Of a stretch of 64,000 bases of DNA, positions 17,903 through 27,188 are shown in pieces. A program made the position numbers and the translations under genes. This DNA is from Bordetella parapertussis (GTDB lineage Bacteria > Pseudomonadota > Gammaproteobacteria > Burkholderiales > Burkholderiaceae_B): positions 62,001 to 126,000 of the forward strand of contig CAMBFI010000004.1 of the NCBI GenBank assembly GCA_945865935.1. The letters are read 5' to 3'. The notes beneath the pieces were generated by a model. That model ran no database searches. It was not told the DNA's origin and was given only the letters and a program-made list of their open reading frames with translations. Position 1 is the first letter of the stretch; each line of letters begins with the position of its first letter.

Positions 17903-19075
17903 TCAGCCAGCCAACTTTTTATACGTCGCAGCCGTCGCCTCTGCACAGCTTTCCCAAGTAAACAACCGTGCACGTGCCAAGCCCTGTTCGCGCAGCGCGA
18001 TAGACAGCGCTTGATCGTCCAATATCCGCAGCATTGCCTCGAGTAACGCACTAACATCAGTCGGCTCGACCGCCAGCGCGGCGTCACCTGCTACCTCGGG
18101 CAACGAAGTCGTCGTCGACGTAATCACCGGCACCTGTGCAGCAAAGGCTTCGAGCACCGGCAAGCCAAAGCCCTCGGCTAACGAGGGAAACAACAGCGAC
18201 TTCGCCGCTTTCATAATCGGAAGCAACTCTGCATCTGACACATGTTGTAGCCAAATGACTTTACCCGCACGTGCGTCCTGCTCAATTTGTGCAATTTCTT
18301 GCTCGCACTTCCACCCCGCACGGCCAACAATCACGAGCGGTACTTGCTTCCGTTCTGCGTCTGGCAAAGAACGATGCGCCGCAATTACGGTGCTGACGTT
18401 CTTGCGTGGTTGCAAGGTGCCGACTGAAATAAAGTATTGCGCGGGCAACGCAAACTTTTCACGCACCATCGCAAACTCTTCTCGCGTCACGTCACGAAAC
18501 CAGCGCGTATCGACTCCAAGTGGAATCACACTAACGCGATCCGCTGCCACACCAGTCCATTTGCACAGTTCACTTTTTGAATATTCTGAAATGGTAATGA
18601 TGAGATCGGCCCAGCTAATTGCTTTTTTCCACAATGCATTCTTCGCGCCGCGAAACCGTCCGCTTGACCATTCCGGATGCGAAAAAGGAATGGCATCCAT
18701 CAGTGTCGCCACCATGGGTGCGAATTTAGTCCGGGGAACATAGTGATCGGTGGCGTGAATCAGATCCACCTGACCTAGCCCGCCGATACCTGGAAAATCA
18801 CCGCCAGTGACTGCCGAATACAACGCACCAATAGGATATTTTCCAAGATGAAGCACTGGGCGTGACGCAAGTGCAAGTGCAGCCGAACCAAGCACTTTGC
18901 GGTCAAGCGCGTGTACGTCTTGCGTACCCACATCAAACGAAAACGGCGCCAAACCCAGCTCTTTACACTTGGCAAACTGCTTCATTAATTCTTGTGTGTA
19001 GTGACTGATGCCGTCCTGTGAGCCGCCGGCCAGGCCTTTGCATAAGGCCGTTACACCGAAGCCCACGCGCATCAT
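17903..19075 (-). CDS. Glycosyltransferase family 4 (WbpY/WbpZ-like mannosyl/rhamnosyltransferase)
   Basis: A 390-residue GT-B protein. The acceptor domain includes DLIHATDHYVPRTK and a VATLMDAIPF segment; the donor domain has SVGTLQPRKNVSTVIAAH, WLQHVSDAELLPIMKAA and the E-x7-E motif SLAEGFGLPVLEAFAAQ. This pattern is common in enzymes that polymerise D-mannose or D-rhamnose homopolymers. It overlaps rmd by ATGA and forms a gmd-rmd-GT operon, which suggests GDP-D-rhamnose as donor (inference). Confidence 0.88.
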   Translation of the reverse strand: MMRVGFGVTALCKGLAGGSQDGISHYTQELMKQFAKCKELGLAPFSFDVGTQDVHALDRKVLGSAALALASRPVLHLGKYPIGALYSAVTGGDFPGIGGLGQVDLIHATDHYVPRTKFAPMVATLMDAIPFSHPEWSSGRFRGAKNALWKKAISWADLIITISEYSKSELCKWTGVAADRVSVIPLGVDTRWFRDVTREEFAMVREKFALPAQYFISVGTLQPRKNVSTVIAAHRSLPDAERKQVPLVIVGRAGWKCEQEIAQIEQDARAGKVIWLQHVSDAELLPIMKAAKSLLFPSLAEGFGLPVLEAFAAQVPVITSTTTSLPEVAGDAALAVEPTDVSALLEAMLRILDDQALSIALREQGLARARLFTWESCAEATAATYKKLAG

Positions 19076-19995
19076 GACGCGGCGTCCAACATCCAGGCCA
19101 GCGTTTCGCGCAGACGGCGTGGTTGCCAGTCTGGCACAAACTGTTTCAGCTGTGTGGCGTCACCACCGAGCTTGAGCACTTCATTCGCACGTACAAACTG
19201 CGGATTGATACGCGCTTCGATCTGGTGGCCTGTCAATTCGGTTGCCAAGGCCAAGGCTTCTTTCAACGAAACCAAATTGCTGGAACACACGTTTACCGTT
19301 TGCCCGATCGGTGCGGCTTCAATTAGCTTGCGATACGCATGGGCGATATCGCGTACGTCGTTGAATTCGCGCCATACATCCATGTTCCCCAACTCAATCG
19401 CACTTTGTTTACGCACAAAATGTGAGACGATCTTTGGGATTAAAAAGCTTTCTGATTGACCAATGCCGGTGTAGTTAAACGGGCGCGCCAGCACAACCGG
19501 TATTTTCGGTAGCCACAGGCGAGCCATGTATTCCATCGCTAGTTTGCTTACCGCGTAGTCGTTGGCGGGGTTCACAGGATTACTTTCGCTTAACAAGCCA
19601 CCTTGCAGATTGCCGTACACGTTCGCACTGCTCGCGAGCAACACACAACGCAGGTCTGCCGCGACGGGCTCTAAGGCTTCAAGCAGATTGCGTGTGCCCA
19701 CTAAGTTCACGTCGTAAAACGCTTTAGGTTGACCGTGTCCCACAAAGGCAACGCCCGCCAAATGAATCACATAGTGTGGCTTGGCCGCGAGCACGGCTTG
19801 TTTCAGCGATGCGGGGTCCAGCAGATCGGCTTTTACGCAACGCGCAAAAGTGGGGGTGACGTCACCGAGACCCCAGACTTCGTAGCCATTGGCCTCGAGC
19901 TCTCTAGCCAAGTGATGGCCAGTAAAGCCCTGCAGACCGGTCACTAGTACGCGACGATCGTGATCAGGCGGCATCACGCGCTGCGCTGTGGTCAT
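19072..19995 (-). CDS. rmd: GDP-6-deoxy-D-mannose reductase (GDP-D-rhamnose forming), Rmd-like
   Basis: A 307-residue short-chain dehydrogenase/reductase of the extended type. It has VLVTGLQGFTGHHLA (NAD(P)-binding GxxGxxG), VIHLAGVAFVGHG, SSANVYG and YAVSKLAMEY (Y-x3-K). It closely follows Gmd and shares the Rmd hallmark of reducing the Gmd product GDP-4-keto-6-deoxy-mannose at C4 to GDP-D-rhamnose. The order gmd-rmd with no intergenic base supports this. A GDP-6-deoxy-talose synthase or another 4-ketoreductase is the main alternative. It overlaps the GT4 gene by 4 bases. Confidence 0.82.
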   Translation of the reverse strand: MTTAQRVMPPDHDRRVLVTGLQGFTGHHLARELEANGYEVWGLGDVTPTFARCVKADLLDPASLKQAVLAAKPHYVIHLAGVAFVGHGQPKAFYDVNLVGTRNLLEALEPVAADLRCVLLASSANVYGNLQGGLLSESNPVNPANDYAVSKLAMEYMARLWLPKIPVVLARPFNYTGIGQSESFLIPKIVSHFVRKQSAIELGNMDVWREFNDVRDIAHAYRKLIEAAPIGQTVNVCSSNLVSLKEALALATELTGHQIEARINPQFVRANEVLKLGGDATQLKQFVPDWQPRRLRETLAWMLDAAS

Positions 19996-22463
<2,468 letters not shown>

Positions 22464-22469
22464 GCCCGC

Positions 22470-22493
22470 TTCAGAGACATTTTGCCCTCTGAA
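22470..22493 (+). other. Inverted repeat upstream of manC
   Basis: TTCAGAG (22470-22476) pairs with CTCTGAA (22487-22493) around a 10-base loop just after the glycosyltransferase stop codon. It has no T-tract. It could be a weak terminator or a processing site; support is limited to base pairing. Confidence 0.3.
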
Positions 22494-22517
22494 ATGCGAT
22501 AATGCTTGCACTTCAAC

Positions 22518-22530
22518 CTTGACGGTCAAG
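22518..22530. promoter_or_regulatory. Palindrome abutting the manC start codon
   Basis: CTTGACGGTCAAG is a perfect 13-base odd-centred palindrome that ends two bases before the manC ATG, where a ribosome-binding site is expected but absent. It could be an operator or a small translation-affecting hairpin. Confidence 0.35.
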
Positions 22531-22531
22531 C

Positions 22532-23947
22532 ATGAAACTTATCCCTGTGATTCTGTCTGGTGGTGCCGGCACCCGTTTGTGGCCGGTTTCCCGCGAACAG
22601 CACCCAAAGCCTTTTATTCGCCTAGCTGATGGCCTCAGTTTGCTGCAAAAGTCGTTTTTGCGCGCGAAAGGGCTGCCCGAGGTGGTTGAAGTCTTAACCG
22701 TCACGAACCGCGATTTGTTTTTTAAGACCGCCGACGAATACCGCGAAACCGGTCCGATCCCGATGCCGCTGGGTTTTATTCTTGAGCCTCAAGGGCGCAA
22801 CACAGCCCCCGCGATTGCTGCGGCCGCGATCACGATCAATCAACAGTATGGCCCTGACGCCGTGATGCTTTTCTTGACGGCCGATCACTTGATCGGTGAC
22901 GTCAAAGCCTTCACCCAAGCCGTACAAACGGCGGTCAAGCTTGCTGAGACCGGCAAGGTGACGACCTTTGGTATTAAGCCCGAAGCGCCTGAAACTGGCT
23001 ATGGCTATATTGAAGCCGAAGGCAACACCGTTAAGCGCTTTGTTGAAAAGCCCGATCTAAAAACGGCGCAGTCGTATGTGGATAGCGGCAAGTATTTGTG
23101 GAACTCCGGTATGTTCTGCATGACCGCCAAAACCGCGATGACCGAGCTTAAAAGCTACGCACCCCAAGTGCTTGAGGCCGTGGAGAAAAGCCTAGCGGTG
23201 TCGCGCCGCGTAGAAGGCAGCGGTCAGTATCAGATCGAGCTCGATGCCGACACCTTTACAAAAGCAGAAAGCATTTCAATTGACTACGCCTTGATGGAAA
23301 AAACCACGCACGCAGCGGTGGTCGCGTGTTCAATCGGTTGGAGCGATATTGGTTCGTGGAACGCGCTCGGTGACTTGATTGCCCCTGATGGTAATGGCAA
23401 CAGCATCGAAGGCGAAGCTTATTTACATGATGTCAAAAACACTTACATTCAATCGACGGATCGATTGGTGGCCGCCGTTGGTGTCGACAACCTCATCATT
23501 ATTGATACAGCCGATGCCTTATTGGTTGCCAGTAAAGATCGTTCGCAAGACGTGAAACAAATCGTGGGTCAACTTAAAAAGATTGATCACGAAGCCTATA
23601 AGCTTCACCGCACTGTGCATCGTCCTTGGGGCACGTATACCGTGCTCGAAGAAGGGCCCGGTTTCAAGATGAAGCGCATTGTGGTCAAGCCCGGCGCGTC
23701 CTTATCCTTGCAGATGCATCACCATCGCAGTGAGCACTGGATCGTGGTCGATGGCATGGCCAAGGTGGTGAATGGCGAGCAAGATTTGTTGATCGCCACA
23801 AACGAATCCACCTTTATCCCGGCCGGACACAAGCATCGCCTAGAGAACCCGGGCAAGATCGATCTGGTCTTGATCGAAGTGCAGAGCGGTGGTTATCTGG
23901 GTGAGGACGATATCGTGCGCTTCGAAGACCACTACGGTCGGGCTTAA
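22532..23947 (+). CDS. manC: Mannose-1-phosphate guanylyltransferase / mannose-6-phosphate isomerase
   Basis: A bifunctional 471-residue enzyme. The N-terminal nucleotidyltransferase (about 1-290) has ILSGGAGTRLWPVSREQHPK (residues 8-27), LTADHLIGD and RFVEKPD, and makes GDP-mannose from mannose-1-phosphate and GTP. The C-terminal cupin (about 365-471) has HRPWGTYTVLEEGPGFKMKR and MHHHRSEHWIVVDG, the type II phosphomannose isomerase domain that makes mannose-6-phosphate from fructose-6-phosphate. It is the WbpW/ManC type found in O-antigen and alginate loci. It provides the substrate for Gmd at 19996. No phosphomannomutase is in the window, so ManB/AlgC must be supplied elsewhere. Confidence 0.96.
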   Translation: MKLIPVILSGGAGTRLWPVSREQHPKPFIRLADGLSLLQKSFLRAKGLPEVVEVLTVTNRDLFFKTADEYRETGPIPMPLGFILEPQGRNTAPAIAAAAITINQQYGPDAVMLFLTADHLIGDVKAFTQAVQTAVKLAETGKVTTFGIKPEAPETGYGYIEAEGNTVKRFVEKPDLKTAQSYVDSGKYLWNSGMFCMTAKTAMTELKSYAPQVLEAVEKSLAVSRRVEGSGQYQIELDADTFTKAESISIDYALMEKTTHAAVVACSIGWSDIGSWNALGDLIAPDGNGNSIEGEAYLHDVKNTYIQSTDRLVAAVGVDNLIIIDTADALLVASKDRSQDVKQIVGQLKKIDHEAYKLHRTVHRPWGTYTVLEEGPGFKMKRIVVKPGASLSLQMHHHRSEHWIVVDGMAKVVNGEQDLLIATNESTFIPAGHKHRLENPGKIDLVLIEVQSGGYLGEDDIVRFEDHYGRA

Positions 23948-23972
23948 TGCGCATGCCCTCGCGAGCCGCCTG

Positions 23973-24764
23973 ATGGGAATAATCCGAGCGCTTTGGGGCT
24001 ACCGCGGTTTTATCGTCGGCAGCGTGCAGCGCGAGTTTCAGTCGAACTACAAAAATTCAATGTTAGGGGCGGCCTGGACCGTGATCAAGCCATTGGCCAT
24101 GATCATCGTCTATACGGTCGTGTTTGCGCAGGTCATGCAATCCAAGTTGCCTGGCATTGGTAGCGAATTCGCCTACAGCATCTACTTATGCGCAGGCTTG
24201 TTAACTTGGAACTACTTTTCTGAGGCCGTTAATCGCGGGCAGAACGTTTTTCTAGAAAACGCCAACCTGCTTAAAAAAGTTAACTTCCCCGTGTTGTCGT
24301 TGTCCCTGATTGCCTTGGCTAACGCAACGGTCAACTTCGCGATTATCTTTGGTTTGTTCATTGTTTTCTTAGTCGCTTCGGGTAGTTTTCCTGGGCTCGT
24401 GTTTTTTGCCATCGTGCCCGTGCTGTTGATTCAAGTGTTACTCGCCTTCGGTTTGGGCCTCACGCTCGGCATTTTGTATGTCTTCTTTCGCGATGTGGGC
24501 CAACTCTTTGGCGTGGTCTTGCAGTTTTGGTTTTGGTTGACCCCCGTGGTGTATCCGCTTTCGATTCTGCCGGCTTGGGCGCAACAGTTGGTTGCGTATA
24601 ACCCCATGACAAGTATCGCGATCGCTTACCAAACTGTTTTGGTGAATGCCCGCATGCCTGACTGGCAATCGCTGGGGCCCGTGTCTTTGTTAGCAGTTGT
24701 GTTGTGTGTGCTTGGCTTGCGCTTGTATCAAAAGCATGCCACTGAAATGGTGGATGAGCTCTGA
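23973..24764 (+). CDS. wzm: O-polysaccharide ABC transporter permease
   Basis: An ABC-2 type permease of 263 residues from the ATG at 23973, with six membrane helices and the typical opening REFQSNYKNSMLGAAWTVIKP followed by a hydrophobic helix. The frame is open further upstream to 23889 but that part overlaps manC in another phase and lacks homology. Wzm forms the inner-membrane channel that moves completed undecaprenyl-PP-linked O-polysaccharide to the periplasm. Its stop overlaps the Wzt start (TGATG), so the two are translationally coupled. Confidence 0.92.
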   Translation: MGIIRALWGYRGFIVGSVQREFQSNYKNSMLGAAWTVIKPLAMIIVYTVVFAQVMQSKLPGIGSEFAYSIYLCAGLLTWNYFSEAVNRGQNVFLENANLLKKVNFPVLSLSLIALANATVNFAIIFGLFIVFLVASGSFPGLVFFAIVPVLLIQVLLAFGLGLTLGILYVFFRDVGQLFGVVLQFWFWLTPVVYPLSILPAWAQQLVAYNPMTSIAIAYQTVLVNARMPDWQSLGPVSLLAVVLCVLGLRLYQKHATEMVDEL

Positions 24765-25987
24765 TGGGTTCCATACACGTTGAGCATTTAGGCAAAGCCT
24801 ATAAGCAATATCCCAATCGCTGGTCGCGCTTGGTTGAATGGTTGTCGCCCTTTGGGGGTGTGCGCCACGGTTTGCACTGGGTGCTGAATGATTTGAATTT
24901 CAGTATCCGCGCTGGCGAGGCGGTTGGTATCATCGGGATGAACGGTGCCGGCAAAAGCACTTTGCTCAAAATGATTACTGGCACGACACAGCCGACCACC
25001 GGGTCCGTGCAAGTGCAAGGCCGCATCGCTGCCTTACTTGAACTGGGTATGGGTTTTGATCCAGACTTCACGGGCCGACAAAACGCCATCATGGCTGGAC
25101 AGTTGTTGGGGATGACGGCGGATGAGGTAAAAGCCCTGATGCCGCAGATCCAGGACTTTGCCGAGATCGGTGATTACATCGATCAACCCGTGCGGGTCTA
25201 CTCAAGCGGTATGCAAATGCGCTTGGCCTTTAGTGTGGCCACCGCGCAGCGCCCCGACATTTTGATCATCGATGAGGCTTTATCTGTCGGTGATAACTAT
25301 TTTCAGCATAAAAGTTTTGAACGCATTCGTGCCTATAGCAAGCTTGGCACGACCTTGTTAATCGTGTCGCACGACAAGGGTGCTGTACAAGGGATTTGTG
25401 ATCGTGCGATTTTGCTCAATGGCGGACAAATCGCGCTGCAGGGCGACCCCGAAGCTGTGATGGATTATTACAACGCCATGCTCGCCGAGCGCGGGGGCGC
25501 AACTGTGCAACAAACCGTGAGCGAAGACGGTAAAACGCAGACGGTGTCCGGCACCGGCGAAGCCCGTATCGCGAGCGCGCAGCTGTGTGATGAAGCGGGC
25601 CGCGCCGTTGAAGTCGTGAAGGTCGGCCAGCCCGTAGAGCTTCAGGTCACCGTGCAAGCGCTACAAGATTTGCCTGAGCTGGTGTTGGGCTTTCAATTAA
25701 AAGACCGACTCGGGCAAGTCATTTACGGCACTAATACCTTTCATAGCCATCAGATTGTCGAACACGTGCGTGCCGGTGAAAACATTCACTACCGTTTTCG
25801 TTTTCCCGCAAACGTTGGGCACGGTTCGTATTCGCTCTCGTTATCTTTGCACGACTCCGATTCGCACCTCGGCAAAAACTACGAATGGCGCGACCGTGCA
25901 ATTGTCTTTACCGTCGTCAACGTAGACAAGCAACATTTTGTCGGGATGAACTGGTTATCGACCGAGGCGGACTACACCCGTGCGTGA
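24764..25987 (+). CDS. wzt: O-polysaccharide ABC transporter ATP-binding protein with C-terminal carbohydrate-binding domain
   Basis: A 407-residue ATPase. The nucleotide-binding domain (about 1-240) has Walker A GMNGAGKSTLLKMITG, signature YSSGMQMRLAFSVATAQ, Walker B ILIIDEALSVGDNYF and the switch HDKG. Residues about 260-407 form the Wzt C-terminal beta-sandwich (VEVVKVGQPVELQVTVQAL, GFQLKDRLGQVIYGTNT). In systems such as E. coli O8/O9a this domain recognises the modified non-reducing end of the chain, usually a methyl or phosphomethyl cap, before export. Its presence predicts a chain terminator; the gene overlapping it by 8 bases encodes a methyltransferase-like protein. Confidence 0.94.
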   Translation: MGSIHVEHLGKAYKQYPNRWSRLVEWLSPFGGVRHGLHWVLNDLNFSIRAGEAVGIIGMNGAGKSTLLKMITGTTQPTTGSVQVQGRIAALLELGMGFDPDFTGRQNAIMAGQLLGMTADEVKALMPQIQDFAEIGDYIDQPVRVYSSGMQMRLAFSVATAQRPDILIIDEALSVGDNYFQHKSFERIRAYSKLGTTLLIVSHDKGAVQGICDRAILLNGGQIALQGDPEAVMDYYNAMLAERGGATVQQTVSEDGKTQTVSGTGEARIASAQLCDEAGRAVEVVKVGQPVELQVTVQALQDLPELVLGFQLKDRLGQVIYGTNTFHSHQIVEHVRAGENIHYRFRFPANVGHGSYSLSLSLHDSDSHLGKNYEWRDRAIVFTVVNVDKQHFVGMNWLSTEADYTRA

Positions 25988-27188
25988 CGATTTCTATCGC
26001 GCCGTGCAGGCTAAGTTTGAAGGCGCAGAAGACGCCCAGCGTATGCGTTTGCATGGCTACCTTCCGTTTGTGTATCCCTTGCTGCATGCCTACCCTGCCG
26101 CACCTGCATTAGAGTTGGTTTCATCCGCAAGTTCTGCGTGGTCGCAGCTTCTTCGCGAAGCAGGCTTCAACGCTCAAACGCTAGACGCGCGTGATCCCGC
26201 ACTACTGGCAAACCTGACAGCGTTACCCGAACAGAGCCAAGCCGTCGTATCTGCGTTCCGCCTGGTTGAGCATTTGCCGTTTGAGCAAGTGCGTGTGTTG
26301 GTGCAAAGCTGTTTGCGGATTCTCAAGCCCGGTGGGTTATTGATTCTTGAGGCCCCTAATCCAGAAAACCTTGTGCTGGGTGCGGGCGGGTATTACGCCA
26401 TCCCTAGCCGCCAACCACCTGTCGCTCCCGAGCTACTCGCCTTTGTGCCTGAATACTACGGCTACGCACGCACAAAAATTGTGCGGCGCTTAGATCAATT
26501 AAAGCTCGATGACTTAAAACTTGATCAGCAGCGCTTTGGCGATGAGCAAACTTTGCGCTTGCTTGACGTGCTTAATGGCGTTAGTCCTGCATATGCTGTG
26601 ATTGCACAGAAGTCCTCAGAGGGGATGGCACATCCTCCCGTGATCCAAGCCTTTGCGCACGACTACGGGCTACAGCTTGAAGCCCTGACGGACCGCTTTG
26701 ATTTGCAGATCGAACAAATCAAGCGCGATGGTGCGCGCACCGAACTAAAGTTGCAAACAGCGCTTGAAGAAGTTGAAGCCTCTGTCCTCTGGAAGTTAAG
26801 TCGTCCGATCCGTTGGGCAGATAACCAAGTCAAACGCTTGTCCGATGAAGGCGTGGGTGAACGCATTAGTGCGTTCAAAGAAAAGCTGACTCGCCTTCTT
26901 GCACAGCGCGTGTTGCGTCTCTTTGCCGTTCGACCAAGCTTGCAGCGCTTGTGCACCAAGGTGACGAACAAGCTTGGGCTGACCGGGTACTTCGTTGCAA
27001 AAGCCAAGGTCGTTGAGCCCAAGATTGTGCCAGTTGAAATTGATCCAGAAGTCGTCGCCGAGGCGTATCGCGTGCAGTCGCGCCTAGATACCCTGGATGC
27101 AGAAGCGACTGATCTTGCCAAACAGCTTCAGGCAAGGGGCAAGGCCGTACAGCAAAACCCTGCCGGGCAAAAAGGGTCGCAGCCGTGA
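25980..27188 (+). CDS. Degenerate class I methyltransferase-like protein with C-terminal helical region
   Basis: A 402-residue protein from a GTG that overlaps wzt by 8 bases. Residues 1-170 align by eye with SAM-dependent methyltransferases often seen in O-antigen loci: VVSAFRLVEHLPFEQ at 89-103, LRILKPGGLLILEAPNPEN at 112-130. The key parts are altered. Motif I, normally D-x-G-x-G-x-G, reads ELVSSASSA (45-51) with no glycine, the stretch between motifs I and II is short, and the usual DPTH motif is IPSR (141-144). Catalysis is therefore doubtful. Residues about 220-290 are helical with VLWKLSRPIRW, a segment found in the tails of many glycosyltransferases. By position it should be the chain-terminator/length-control protein (WbdD-like role, inference). 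Confidence 0.72.
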   Translation: MRDDFYRAVQAKFEGAEDAQRMRLHGYLPFVYPLLHAYPAAPALELVSSASSAWSQLLREAGFNAQTLDARDPALLANLTALPEQSQAVVSAFRLVEHLPFEQVRVLVQSCLRILKPGGLLILEAPNPENLVLGAGGYYAIPSRQPPVAPELLAFVPEYYGYARTKIVRRLDQLKLDDLKLDQQRFGDEQTLRLLDVLNGVSPAYAVIAQKSSEGMAHPPVIQAFAHDYGLQLEALTDRFDLQIEQIKRDGARTELKLQTALEEVEASVLWKLSRPIRWADNQVKRLSDEGVGERISAFKEKLTRLLAQRVLRLFAVRPSLQRLCTKVTNKLGLTGYFVAKAKVVEPKIVPVEIDPEVVAEAYRVQSRLDTLDAEATDLAKQLQARGKAVQQNPAGQKGSQP

